Positions 21,687 to 33,000 of a stretch of 64,000 bases of DNA are shown here, piece by piece. The translations under genes were made by a program, and so were the position numbers. A model generated the notes under the pieces. It worked only from the letters and a program-made list of their open reading frames with translations, did no database searches and was not told the DNA's origin. Location of the stretch: contig CM030366.1 in NCBI GenBank assembly GCA_017893485.1, positions 185,239,947 to 185,303,946 on the forward strand, given 5' to 3'. This DNA is from Hemerocallis citrina. Lineage: Eukaryota > Streptophyta > Magnoliopsida > Asparagales > Asphodelaceae. Each line of letters begins with the position of its first letter. Positions within the stretch are counted from its first letter, which is position 1.

Positions 21687-23249
21687 ATGGACTTCATGGT
21701 CGTGAACGTCAAGGCAGCTTACAATGCCATACTCGGCCGTCCCGGGCTCTGTTCCCTCCAGGCGGTTCCCTTAGCCTACCACCAGAAGATGAAGTTCCCT
21801 ACCAACACTGGTGTCGGAGTTGTCCGAGGAAACCAAGAGGCAGCCCGATCGTGCTATATGACGGCGATCGGGGGTGGGGTATTTTCCCTCGATGCTATCG
21901 AGCTGCAGCCCGAGAGAACCCAGCCGGAACCAGAATCGGCAGACGAGCTAGAAGATGTCTTGTTCGAAACGAGGGACGCGTTAGGGTGTTTCCGAGTGAG
22001 CTTCTCCCTTGCTCCCAACCTCAAATCTACCCTGATCAGCTGCATTCGTCGTAATGTCGACCTCTTCGCCTGGAAGCCCTCTGACATGCCCGGTATCTCC
22101 GAGGATCTCATCATGCACAAACTCAACGTGATCCCTGGTTCGAAGCCGGTCGTCCAGAAGCGACGTAAGTTCGCCCCGGAGCGACAACAGGCGGTAAATG
22201 CGGAAGTGGACAAACTCTTGTCTGCTCGTTTCATACAAGAGATCAGCTACCCTGAGTGGCTGGCAAACGTCGTGATGGTCAAAAAGGCGAGCGGGAGCTG
22301 GAGGATCTACATAGACTTCACGGACCTCAACAAGGCGTGCCCCAAAGATCCATTCCCTCTCCCCAGCATCGACGCTCTGATCGACACCACATCGGGTCAT
22401 GAGCTCATGTCCTTCATGGACGCCTTCTCTGGCTACAATCAAATCCGAATGTTTCCTCCCAACATAGCCAAGACATCTTTCGTCACTGACCAAGGGCTCT
22501 ACTGCTACCGGATCATGCCCTTCGGGCTGAAGAACACCGGTGCTACTTATCAGAGGCTCGTTAACCAAGTCTTCAAGGATCAAATCGGGCGTAACATGGA
22601 GGTGTACGTCGACGACATACGCGTCAAAAGCCAACAGGGACAAGATCACGTCGCCGACCTGGAAGAGGCCTTTGGGATCCTTCGAACCCACAACATGAGG
22701 CTCAATCCAGCGAAGTGTGTGTTCGGCATCTCCTCGGGAAAGTTTCTCGGATTCATCGTCAGCCAGCACGGCATCGAGGCAAACCCCGAAAAAATCCAGG
22801 CCATAATAGACATGGCTCCTCCTAGGAACATTAAAGAAGTCCAGAGGCTAACGAGAAGACTGGCGGCCATCGGCCGTTTTCTTTCCAAGTCTGGGGAGAA
22901 GTCCCTTCCATTCTTTAAGGCACTGCGCGGAACCGGAGGGTTCGAATGGGGTCCTCAGCAACAAGAGGCGTTCGCCCAATTGAAGGAGTACCTCGCCAAC
23001 CCTCCTCTCCTGAGCACGCCCGAACTAGGTGAGCCACTCTGGCTTTATCTTTCGGCTTCAGAGACCGTGCTCAGTGCCGTCCTCGTTCGAGAAGAGGAAG
23101 GAGTCCAAAAGCCTCTGTACTATGTGAGCAAGGTCCTGCTCGACGCCGAGACCAGATATTCCAGGATGGAGAAAATGGCATACGCCTTAATCATGGCCGC
23201 ACGAAAGCTCCGTCAATACGACCATTTCAGACACATTCCGTCCAGGTGA
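21687..23249 (+). pseudogene. Tat-A reverse transcriptase and first RNase H
   Basis: A 520-codon open stretch. The RT palm and fingers run from about 22130 (SKPVVQKRRKFAPERQ), through DLNKACPKDPFPLPSID and FMDAFSGYNQIRM, to the catalytic YVDD at about 22604-22615. The connection and first RNase H region follow (RLAAIGRFLSKSGEKSLPFF, then LYYVSKVLLDAETRYS). The frame is lost at about 23235. In Tat-B the equivalent region stays open. The RT itself looks almost intact. Confidence 0.92.
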
Positions 23250-24040
23250 TCACGGATCAATCTCTGAAGGCTGTGCTTTATAAGCCCGAGAGCTCGGGAC
23301 GACTAGTCAAATGGTCGATCGAGCTCAGTCTGTACGACATCGGCTATCAATCGAGGATGGCCATCAAAGGACAGACTCTCGTTGAGTTCATCACGGAATG
23401 CACCATCTCTGAGCAACCGACAAACAAGGAAGCCGACAAGACGTAGGAAGTTTACGTCGACGGTTCCTCTTGCGAAGCGGGGAGTGATGCGGGCATCATT
23501 CTGCGTGGTCCAGATGGTTTCCTCCTTCAATACTGCCTATGCCTCAACTTTCCGGCCTCTAACAACGAGGCTGAGTACGAGGCCATGATCGCCGGGCTCA
23601 CCCTGGCACATCAGGCTGGTGCCAGGAAGATCAGGGCCTTTAGTGACTCTCAGCTTGTGGTTAACCAGATCACTGGAGAGTACGAGGCCCGGGACGATCG
23701 GATGATCAAGTACCTAGCCGTGGTCCAATGGTTATTAACGTCTTTCGACGAGTCGGCAGTCTTAAGGATCCCCAGGGAGCAGAATGCCCAGGCGATGCCC
23801 TGTCAAAGTCAGCTTCCTCATCCTTTGAAGGCCTCGACGGCACCGTCCTGATCGAGGTCCTGTTGAAGCCAAGTACAAACTTCCCTGAGGCTCTCTGCGT
23901 TGAAGACGGAGCTCCTCCTGACGACTGGACAACTCTTATCAAGAAATTTCTCATCAAGGGAAAGCTCCTAGAAGACCGAGCTGAAGCGAGGCGGGTCAGG
24001 GTCCGTTCAGAAAGGTTCTCCGTAATCAACGCAACCCCTC
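23250..24040 (+). pseudogene. Tat-A RNase H end and second (archaeal-type) RNase H
   Basis: The frame starting near 23246 carries the end of the first RNase H (ITDQSLKAVLYKPESSGRL), then a TAG at about 23443. The second RNase H follows with VYVDGSSCEAGSDAGIIL, NNEAEYEAMIAGL and FSDSQLVVNQI, so the catalytic D-E-D residues are visible. A further frameshift occurs at about 23790 (after REQNAQ). A duplicated RNase H of this type is diagnostic of the Tat lineage. Confidence 0.87.
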
Positions 24041-24151
24041 TTTAAAAAGTCCTACACAACAACGGATGGCAGACCCTACCTCTGCTACCTGATCCCTGAT
24101 GAAGCAAAGTACGCCCTCAAGGAGTTACACGAAGGGATCGGCGGATGCCAT

Positions 24152-25141
24152 ATGGGAAGCCGCTCGCTCACACGAAAGGTGTTGAATCACAGGTACTACT
24201 GGCCCACTATGCGGCAAGATGCCCTCGCCATAGTGAAGAAGTGTGGTCCCTGTCAACGGTTCTCCCCCGTGAAGATGGCTCCGCAAGCAAACCTCCGTTC
24301 CATGGCCAGTCCGACCCCCTTTGCAATGTGGGGGATGGATCTAGTAGGCCCATTTCCAAAGGCAACGGGCCAACGAAAGTTTCACATAGTGGCGATCGAC
24401 TACTTCACGAAGTGGATCGAGGCAGAGCCATTAGCAACGATCACCGAGCAACAGACCCAACAGTTTTTCTGGAAATATAGCGTCTGTCGGTTCGGGATCC
24501 CACAGGTGCTCATCACGGACAATGGAACTCAGTTTGCGAGTAAGCATTTCCGAAAGTTCTGCGAAGATCTCGGGATCCAGCAGCACTTCTCCTCGGTATG
24601 CCATCTCCAGTCAAACGGTCAGGTAGAGAACACGAACCGCCAAATCCTCGACGGCCTCAAGAAACGACTCAATAACTCTGCCAAGGGGTTATGGGTCGAT
24701 GAACTGCCAAGCGTTCTCTGGGCCCACCGGACGACGAAGAGAATCTCCACGGGAGAATCGCCATTCAATCTGATGTACGGTGCAGAGGCCGTCATTCCAC
24801 TGGAGATCGGGATCCCATCGCCCTGGATCATGGCTTTCGACAAAGCAAGCAACTCTGCACAGCTGCGAGCTGACCTGGACCTCATAGACGAGGTTAGGGA
24901 GAAGTCTGCCATCAGAAGGAGCATCTACCAACAAAGGATCGAAAAGTTCTACAACAAGAAGGTGCATCCCACTGACATCAAACTCGGAGATCTCGTCCAC
25001 CGAAAGTTGGTTGTATCCAATCCCGGCCAGAAAAGGAAATTGGCCCCAAACTGGGAGGGCCCTTACAAAGTATCTGAGGTTGTGCATCCGGAAACGTACC
25101 GCCTAACCAACTCAGAAGGCAAGGCTGTCAAGAGGGCCTAG
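24152..25141 (+). pseudogene. Tat-A integrase
   Basis: The 329-codon open stretch begins just inside the zinc domain, with the paired cysteines in KKCGPCQRF; the histidines precede it. Catalytic D, D and E are in MWGMDLVGPF, ITDNGTQFAS and QVENTNRQIL, with the expected spacing. The C-terminal region has KRKLAPNWEGPYKV and no chromodomain. A TAG at 25139-25141 replaces the tryptophan codon of the equivalent Tat-B sequence (RTWNADHLLKY). It would insert element cDNA into the genome; as part of a broken polyprotein it is not expected to be made. Confidence 0.9.
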
Positions 25142-25304
25142 AATGTGGAACACCTCATCAAGTTTCTAGGAGGAGAGGACTAGCCTCCATTCTATGTAAA
25201 TTATGAAGAATGTAATCGGCACGTTGTACCTCGTTTTGTGTAAAGTTCAAATATGTTGTAAATATGCCAGCTTTCTTAAAACAAGTTTGTGGCTTTGTAT
25301 TGAG
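25142..25304 (+). other. End of pol and start of Tat-A spacer
   Basis: AT-richer sequence after integrase, before the first tandem array. Nothing else recognised. Confidence 0.6.
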
Positions 25305-25600
25305 TCTCATTAAAAAACAAGTTTAAGGCTCAGTGCTCGGATAGCATCGCGAGCCAGGAAAGCTTCCCTTACAAGCTTAAGGCTCAGCACTCAGATAGCA
25401 TCGCGAGCCAGAAAAGCTTCCCTTACAAGCTTAAGGCTCGGCGCTCGGATAGCATCGCGAGCCAGAAAAGCTTCCATCACAAGCTTACGGTTCGGCGCTC
25501 GGATAGCATCGCGAACCAGAAAAGCTTCTTTTACAAGCATACGGCTCGGTGCTCAGATAGCATCGTGAGCCAGAAAGGCTTCCCTTTACAAGCGCTGAGA
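25305..25600 (+). repeat. Tat-A tandem array 1, about 56-61 bp unit, 5 copies
   Basis: Each unit has the core gctcggatagcatcgcgagcc and ends agaaaagcttccctta. The same core recurs in the array at 31955-33000 on the other side of the antisense gene. Confidence 0.9.
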
Positions 25601-26860
25601 ACAAGTGTGGGGGCTCGTCGTCGCCCTTGAGCAAGGCCGAGGCTTTCTTCAAAGCACCTCGACCGATATGCTCGGCGATGACCTGCAGCTATGCCTATTA
25701 CTGGCTTTCTTCCCGGTGTGGGGGCTCGGCATCTGCCCCTAGCATGGTTTAGGCTTCTTCAAGCCCATCAACCTGTGTGTAAGGCGGCAACCGCCAGCCA
25801 CACCCGTACCAACTTCTTGAGAATAAATGTGGGGGCTCATCGTCGCCCTCGAGCAAGGCCGAGGCTTTTTTCAAAGCACCTCGACCGATACGCTCGGCGA
25901 TGACCTTCAGCTACGCCCATCACTGGATTTCTCCCTGGTGTAGGGGCTCGGCATTTGCCCTTAGCACGGTTTGGGCTTCTTCGAGCCTATCAACCTGTGC
26001 ATAAGGCGGCAACCGCCAGCCACACCCGTATCGTCTTCTTGAGAACAAGTGTGGGGGCTCGTCGTCGCCCTCGAGCAAGGCCGAGGCTTTCTTCAAAGCA
26101 CCTCGACCGATACGCTCGGCGTTGACCTTCAACTACGCCCATTACTGGCTTTCTCCCCGATGTGGGGGCTCGGCATCTGCCCCTAGCACGGTTTGGGCTT
26201 CTTTAAGCCCATCAACCTGTGCGTAAGGCGGCAACTGCCAGCCACACCCGTACCGTCTTCCTGAGAACAAGTGTGGGGACTCATCGTTGCCCTCGAGCAA
26301 GGCCGAGGCTTTCTTCAAAGCACCTCAACCAATACGCTCGGCGATGATCTTCAGCTATGCCCATTACTGGCTTTCTCCCCGGTGTGGGGGCTCGACATCT
26401 GCTCTTAGCACGGTTTGGGCTTCTTCAAGCCCATCAACCAGTGCGTAAGGCGGCAACCGCCAGCCACACCCGTACCGTCTTCCTGAGAACAAGTGTGGGG
26501 CTCGTCGTCGCCCTCGAGCAAGGCCGAGGCTTTTTTCAAAGCACCTCGACCGATACGCTCGGCGATGACCTTCAGCTATGCCCATTACTGACTTTCTCCC
26601 TGGTGTGGGGGCTCGGCATCTGTCCCTAGTACGGTTTGGGCTTCTTCAAGCCCATCAACCTGTGCGTAAGGTGGCAACCGCCAGCCACACCTGTACCATC
26701 TTTCTGAGAACAAGTGTGGGAGCTCGTCGTCGCCCTCGAACAAGGCCGATGCTTTCTCCACGGTGGGGAGGCTCGGCATCGACCTCTAGCATGGTTTGGG
26801 TTTCTTCAAGCCCATCAACCTATGTGCAAGGCGGCAACCTTTCACCACGACTACTTCAGC
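25600..26860 (+). repeat. Tat-A tandem array 2, 222-bp unit, 6 copies
   Basis: The phrase tgtgggggctc starts at 25606, 25828, 26050, 26272, 26494 and 26715, giving spacings of 222, 222, 222, 222 and 221 bp; the last copy is partial. Short open frames on both strands here only reflect the repeat. Confidence 0.93.
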
Positions 26861-27647
26861 AAAATTTTCATTAAGATTTAGAGTGTCCGCCTTTGGCAGA
26901 CGCCCCGAGCCTCAGGTCGATTGGTCGACCCTCCTTTCGCCCACGAACAACTCGGGATTTGCGGCTTTCACGAGCCAAAACCTCGAACTGTTCGAGGACG
27001 GCAGGGGAGCCACCGACCCTCGACTCTCTCCGTCCCCCGAACCAATTGATCGGCCCACCTCTCACCAACGAACAACCCGGGGTCTCGCGACCCTCGAGGC
27101 CAATATCCCGAATTGTTCGAGGGTGATTGGTGTGCCTCCAATCCGGAGCGCTCGGAAAAGTTTTAATTTTGGGGCGCCCACCTTCGGCAGGCACCCAAGT
27201 CGAGTGGCAGATCAACCACTCACTTCTTGACAACCAACAAGGGGGAGTGGGGGTTACACAGCCCCTTGAGACGCGCAGTTATTGCATCTGGGAACCCCAA
27301 ACGGCGGAAGGCGAAACGTCGCCATTAATACTCATTGGGTGGCGAAACGTCGCCATTAATGTCTAGCGAAAGGCGAAACGCCACTGCGTGTGCGCCCGCT
27401 GCACCAAGTCACCTCGGTGGTGACCTCCTGCATGCCGAGCTCGGCAACAATCCTCGCCCAATGAGACTATCAAAGATTCAGAAAATCGAATGCTTTTATT
27501 ATTACTCATCACACGCCAGTAACGGCGGTACCAATACAATAGATAGCTTACAACTCACTCACACTCGGCTTAAAACTCGAATTCGGTGCTTCCTTCGGGG
27601 TCCCTCTCATGCTCGGCCGGACCAACCCGGGGAGTCAACCCTGCAAC
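26861..27647 (+). other. Tat-A spacer, GC-rich, non-coding
   Basis: Loosely repetitive text with variants of gaccctcga and actgttcgagg, and a short direct repeat of gcgaaacgtcgccattaat near 27315 and 27342. This is probably the 3' flank of the antisense gene. No gene recognised. Confidence 0.5.
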
Positions 27648-28640
27648 TTAGCTTCCCGCATCATCAGGCTGGGTGCCCCCTAATAAAAAGGTTGGAGATG
27701 GCCCCGGTACCGAATTGCTCGCTTCCTCGACCAAACCAGCGCCTAACACTAGCTTCAGCCTGCGGATCTCCAACTCCTTCTCAACAACGGCCTCGCGATG
27801 AAAAGACTCCGAAGCTGACCGCCCACTCGAGTCATCCGAGAGGGACCAGTTCGTCTGGATTACCCACCAGTCCCGGTCGGCTATGGCTTTCTTCAGACGA
27901 GCGATCTCCAGACCGAGCTCCCTAGACTTGTTCATAAAATAATTCACGGCGGCCGCTCGGTCCCGAGCCTATTTTCGCTGACGAGCTAGAGAAGCCTCCA
28001 TGGCCTCCTTCCCCGCTCGGACCAGGGATTCCTCGATGGAAACAGGATCAGCACCCAAAACCTCGTGCGTCTACCAAAAAGAAGAGAGAAAACAACCAGT
28101 CACGAAAGAGACTACAAATTATGCAAATTACGAAGCCTCGGCCAAAAAAGCTATCTTTCATTACTTTCAAAAAAAATCATCAGGATACAAAATTGCGGTG
28201 GCTAGTCCGCTCGAGGCATGTACAAACCAAAAAGAAAAAAGAAAAGCCTAGTCTATCCTTGAGGAGGGGGGGGAGGGGGTTGCACCTCTTCATCATCCTG
28301 ACCGCCCCCATATCCTTGCCACCAGGAGTCGGCGGAAGGTCCTGCTGCCAATTATAGTGGAGATGGTCGATGTTATGTTCCGGGTAGATTCCCCGGAAAT
28401 GCTCTTTGGCAAGATCGTAGGCCTCGTCCTGCGCCGTAGTCAGGGCATCCGCCGAGGCGATCTCCATTCGCTCCAAGGCCTTCCGCCCTTTGTCTGCCTC
28501 ATCCTGGATCTTCTGCTCAAGGCGCTCCACATCCTTCTTGTGGTGGTCCATGATCGAGGCCATCTGGGCCTCGTGGACGGCATCCATGCTCTTTGCCTCC
28601 TTCAGGTCGTTCGTTGCCTTGTTCAGCTCGCGAAGCCAGG

Positions 28641-29676
28641 GCTATTCATCGGTGCGAAACCGAACCGAACTGAAAATAATCGAACCGAACCGAACTTTTC
28701 GGTTTGGTATATTTGAAACCGAAATCTGAACCGAAACTGGTAAAATTTGGTTTGAACCGAACCGAATTTTATCGGTTCGGTTCGGTTAATAACCGAACAA
28801 ACCGACATTTTTAGTACTGCATACATTTTTCTCTTAAAAAAAAGAAAAATTAAAAGAATATATAATAAAGAAATAAAAGATGCCACCTTTAACTGTTTGA
28901 TGCTGATCATCCAGAGCTCTTGATAGTTCAGCTGTTTATCAGGCTTCATATGCCATGATGAGGAGGTGCAGGGTCTCTCAAGTTGCTGAAATGTCTGTTT
29001 TGCAACTCACAAATTACTTAGGCCTATGTTCTAACTTGTTCTTTGTTCTTCTCTAGGTTTTTTTTTGTGTAGGTCTTTGGTGTTTGGATGAGTACTGGTA
29101 TTACAGTCTGTTCACTGCTTAAGCTCTTCCTCTTTGAGTCTACAATGGCCAAGAGTAGGTTGAAAACCTTAACTGAGCTTAGATGAGTAGGAGTGGACAA
29201 TCAGACTCTAATGGTGTATCGTTGGGGCAAATATGTAATTGGTGATTATAATTTAATATTATTTGCTTGCAAATAAGTCACTGGAGCACGTTTGAAAGAT
29301 CAATGTTTTTTCAGGTGGGTGAAACTATCTGGGACAGAGCTTCTTCCTGGAGATGTTGTCTCAGTTGGAAGATCCTCTGGTCAAAATGGGGAGGATAAAT
29401 CTGTTCCGACAGATATGCTACTATTTGCTAGAAGTGCACTTGCATAGCAGCTTAATTTGAGATGGATCGTAGGGGAATAAATTTTTTTGGTCCAAAAAAA
29501 GTTTGGTTTTTTGTTCGGTTCGGTTTATTTAGAAGCCAACCAAAAACCGAACCGAACTCTCTAAAAAAACTCCAGTTTGGATCAAAACCGAACCGAAAAC
29601 AAAAAAACCGAACCAAATTGGCAAATTTTGGTTCGGTTCGGTTCGGTAATCGATTTTAACCAAAGTATGAACAGGC
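28641..29676. mobile_element. hAT-like element carrying a captured P5A-ATPase fragment
   Basis: About 1.04 kb that interrupts a coiled-coil exon of the antisense gene. The left end reads CAGGGCTATTCATCGG, then many copies of aaccgaaccgaa; the right end reads ggttcggttcggttcgg... and atgaacaggcca. The inverted termini (GGGCTATTCAT against GGCCTGTTCAT) and cggttcggtt-rich subterminal regions resemble non-autonomous plant hAT elements. The 8-bp target duplication is not clean, so the ends may be off by a few bases. Confidence 0.55.
29057..29446 (+). pseudogene. Captured fragment of a P5A-type cation-transporting ATPase gene
   Basis: Two exon-like blocks separated by an intron. Block 1 follows a ttctctag acceptor (29057-29231) and encodes VGLWCLDEYWYYSLFT, then after a 1-bp frameshift FESTMAKSRLKTLTELR, a TGA, and VDNQTLMVYRWGK. 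An AT-rich intron ends ttttttcag at 29314. Block 2 encodes WVKLSGTELLPGDVVSVGRS and then EDKSVPTDMLLFARSA. These match the region before and within the actuator domain of P5A P-type ATPases (ER, MIA/PDR2/SPF1-like). The fragment lacks the TGES and DKTGT motifs and cannot be active. Confidence 0.8.
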
Positions 29677-30469
29677 CACGTGGAGGTACTTCTCCGCGTT
29701 CCTCCTCTCGACGAGGATCTCCTTCTCCAGACACTTCTGAAAGTGCTGCCCATGAAGCATCGTCTGTCCGAGGAAGAAAGAATCAGAAAAATTATAGCGT
29801 CCAAACCAAAATACAAAATCTCAACCACTTACCGAGATCGTCGCCTGAGACCACCGCATGAAGGCCTGCTCAGACGTCTGGACCGCCAGCACCATCCGAT
29901 CCCGCTCGGTGGCGGCATTCCTGACGAACTTGATGGCCACGGAACCCTCGAGCAGGGAGTCCCCCTGTACAATCGACCAGTCGGGGGCGAAGGGCCGCAG
30001 CCCCTGTTGCCCCCACTATCTGCTCGGTGGTGGGCTGAGTTGGGGGAGCCTCTGCTCCGAGACATCGATAGTCCTCTTGCTACTAGAATTAACGCCCCCC
30101 GCCTCATTGGATGCCCTCGGCATGTGGGAGTGCTGCCTCTTGGTCCTCTTGGGGGACGGCTCCGCGGTCGCTGGGGTTGGTCCCTTCCCGGAGCCCACAC
30201 CCTGAGCAGCCAGCTTTTCCTGCTCCGCCGCTTTCGCCTTCTCCTTCCTCCTCTTCACGGCGGCATCTGTCAAGGCACGCCTGTCATCAACCTGCTGGGA
30301 CGTCATCTCTGCAAAAGTAAAAGAAGAGGAGCTAACGTTAACATAAAGGCAGAAAGATACAAAAATATAAAACGAAAACATACTAGGATCGGTTGGGCTC
30401 AGTCCGGCCCGGGCCAGGTGCATTCTCCGTTACTCGAGGCCACGCTATGCTGTGCCCCCCAATAATTTT

Positions 30470-31630
30470 CTAAACCATCTTCCACTCCTTCTCTGACAAG
30501 TCACTCCGCTTCGGAGGCTTATGGTACGGCTTGAAGAAATTCCAGGAGGTCGGAATCCCCCAAGATGTCTTGCTCCGGACTACGAAATATTTCTCTTTCC
30601 ACCCTTTGATGGAATCCAGATGACCGTACATCACCTTTTTATGGGGCCTAGGCAAGAAGTAAAATATCTCCTCCGCATCGCCGAGCGAGCTGATCCCTAA
30701 GATGGCTCAGAAGTATGTCAGCCTCGGTCTAATGCCTTTCTCTTGGCACTTCAAGATAAAACAGATCAAGTGCTTCCAAGAGTTGGGGCCATACTGCCAA
30801 TTCAAAACCCACTTAAAGAAGGAGTGCAGCGGCAGTCTTAGTCCCGAGACGAATGCGTCCTCGGGGAAGATACAATAACCCGATGCGAGGGTTGTGGAGG
30901 GAATGAAGTAGGAAGCCCTCAAAATGTGAAGGTAGTCTGCCTTCAAGACACAGGGAATGTCGTCCATTCGGATCTTCACCCGACTCTCGTCGCCCGGCAT
31001 GGGAGGAAGAGGGTCGACATCTTTGACATCAACGGGATACATCCTGATCGACCCCGAATTTTTAAATGAGATTGGGGAAAACTCGAACCCCGGTCTAGGG
31101 GCGTACTTGTTCGGAAGAGGTGGGCTATCTGGAAGGCTCAACTTTCTCTTCTTTCGACGGGGATGAGCCTTCCTTTCAGGATATGGCATCGACAAAGGTG
31201 GAAAAGACGGGAGATCACCCTCGACCTCTACTGCCCCTCCTGTTGTGCCTTAACCAACACCTCCCTGACCGGGCTCCCCTTCGTCCTCACCATCCTCATC
31301 ATCCTCAACAGCGCCCTGTCCCTCAGGATCCTGATCCTCCTCATCCTCCTTATCACTCTCGACATCCTCATCCTCCTCATCATCCTCGACATCCCCCTCT
31401 TCCTCCTCCTCTTCCTCCTCCTCGCCTTCGTCCACGGGATCCTTCCCTGGCCTTCGCGACCTCAGCGGAGACACAACAAAGACCACATCACCACCATTGT
31501 CCGACCCGGAGTCTGACAGGACCTCCTCCTTAACCCTATATTTTCTCAAGGGCGAAGACGTCTCTGACTCGGCTTCCTTCGCAAAGCGGCCTGACGAGCT
31601 TGTCTCGGTGCCGGACTGAGAGCGCAACAT
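30470..31630 (-). pseudogene. Tat-A antisense gene, main exon (Transposase_28-like domain)
   Basis: Starts at the ATG 31628-31630 (MLRSQSGTETSSSG). An acidic Glu/Asp-rich stretch follows (codons of about 31280-31450). The same frame then runs through the globular region: KIRMDDIPCVLKADYLHIL, FVSGLRLPLHSFFKWVL, WKHLICFILKCQ, DSIKGWKEKYFVV. Only two in-frame stops break it, TAA at 31250-31252 and TGA at 30707-30709. The globular part looks like the 'putative gypsy-type transposon' (Transposase_28) family and is homologous to 51715-52690 in Tat-B. The function of this family is unknown. It runs opposite to gag-pol. Confidence 0.72.
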
Positions 31631-31766
31631 TACTAGACAGAAAAACTAACCTGAGATATATACCACGCAATCACCAGAAAAAGTCGTTGACGGCAAGTAA
31701 GACCCTGTTCTTAAAAAATTGGAAAAATGCAAGAAGTGAAGGAAAAGAAAGTGGGGAGGGGGGGAG

Positions 31767-31773
31767 ATTTATA
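31767..31773 (-). promoter_or_regulatory. Candidate TATA box of the Tat-A antisense gene
   Basis: On the minus strand TATAAAT lies about 137 bp upstream of the ATG at 31630, just after a GC-poor region that has no repeats. It suggests that the antisense gene has its own promoter rather than using an LTR. Confidence 0.35.
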
Positions 31774-31954
31774 GCAGAGAAAGAGACTCCTCGATTTTCG
31801 CAATCAGATATGGCCGTTGGATCTGAATCATCAAGATCTGACGGCCGCTAAGATCTAGAGTCGCTTCGATTCTTGCGCACATGACGTCAGCAGTTGGCAC
31901 AAAACTTACCCTAATGCCCCTAGGTCTTTTCTAACAAACCTTTTTTGACAAGTC

Positions 31955-33000
31955 AGAAAGCTCGACGCTCGGATGACACCGCGAGCCACAAACTCCTCCT
32001 CTAGTTCACCTGAGGCACGGAGCTCGGATGGCATCGCGAGCCACAAACTCCCCTCTATTTCACCTGAGGCTCGGAGCTCAGATGGCATCACGAGCCCCAA
32101 TTTCCTCTTCTATTCAACAGGAGGGTCGACGCTTAGATGGCATCGCGAGCCCCAATTTCCTCTTCTATTCAACAGGAGGGTCGACGTTCGGATGACATCG
32201 CGAGCCACAAACTCCTCCTCTAGTTCACCTGAGGCACGGAGCTCAGATGGCTTCGCGAGCCACAAACTCCCCTCTATTTCACCTGAGGCTCGGAGCTCGG
32301 ATGGCATCGCGAGCCCCAATTTCCTCTTCCATTCAACAGAAGGGTCGACGCTCGGATGGCATCGCGAGCAACAAACTCCTCCTCTAGTTCACCTGAGGCT
32401 CAGAGCTCGGATGGCATTGCGAGGTCGAATTTCCTCTTCTATTCAACAGAAGGGTCGACGCTCGGATGGCATCGCGAGCAAAAAACTCCTCCTCTAGTTC
32501 ACCTAGGCTCGGAGCTCGGATGGCATTGCGAGCCCCAATTTTCTCTTCTATTCAACAGAAGGGTCAACGCTCGGATTGCATCGCGAGCCACAATCTCCTC
32601 CTCTAGTTCGCCTGAGGCTTGGAGCTCGGATGGCATGGCGCCCCAATTTCCTCTCCTATTCCAGCAGAAGGCTCGGAGCTTGGATGGCACCACGAGCTCC
32701 AATATCTTCCCCTTTCTCACAAGAGGCTCGGAGCCCGGATATCATCGCGAGCCGTAAAGACATATACTCCTGAAGCATTAAATGAAATGAAATCATTACG
32801 TACCATTCAACCGCCGCTACCAAGCTCAGGAGCTCGGACCTCGGATGAAAGCGCGAGCCCCAGAACCCTCCTCTATTTCACCGGGGGCTCGGAGCTCGGA
32901 TGACACCACGAGTCCCAAGATCCCCCCCGATTCATAGGAGGCTCGGAGCTCGGATGTCACCGCGAGTCCCAAAACCCTCCTCTATCCAACAGGCAAGGGG
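31955..33000 (+). repeat. Tat-A tandem array 3, about 61-bp unit, about 16 copies
   Basis: Units carry gctcggatggcatcgcgagcc followed by variants of caaactcctcctctagttcacctgag or ccaatttcctcttctattcaacag. A gap at about 32765-32825 holds a degenerate stretch. The core is the same as in array 1 (25305-25600). Confidence 0.92.

Larger units (their letters stand above)
27648..30423 (-). pseudogene. Tat-A antisense gene, downstream coiled-coil exons (interrupted)
   Basis: Continuation of the antisense gene whose first exon is 30470-31630. Recognisable pieces include an exon ending at a GTAAGTGG donor at about 29832 (encoding GSVAIKFVRNAATERDRMV and then MRWSQATIS). Next is an exon at about 29676-29780 (CLEKEILVERRNAEKYLHV), which continues after the hAT-like insertion as LRELNKATNDLKEAKSMDAV (28180-28640). 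The last exon is at 27648-28071, after an acceptor near 28072, with GLEIARLKKAIADRDWW and a TAG near 27974. The product would be Glu/Lys-rich and largely coiled coil. Exon limits are approximate. Confidence 0.6.

Noticed and set aside
25691..26874. Similar 70-98 codon frames in a row
   Set aside because: Created by the 222-bp array (222 is a multiple of 3, so the same frame reopens in each unit). No domain and numerous stops.
28650..28800. Telomere-like repeats
   Set aside because: The repeat is aaccgaaccgaa, not the plant telomere TTTAGGG, and occurs inverted at both ends of a transposon.
29680..30465. 261-codon plus-strand frame
   Set aside because: Antisense shadow of the coiled-coil exons of the Tat-A antisense gene; no homology in this frame.
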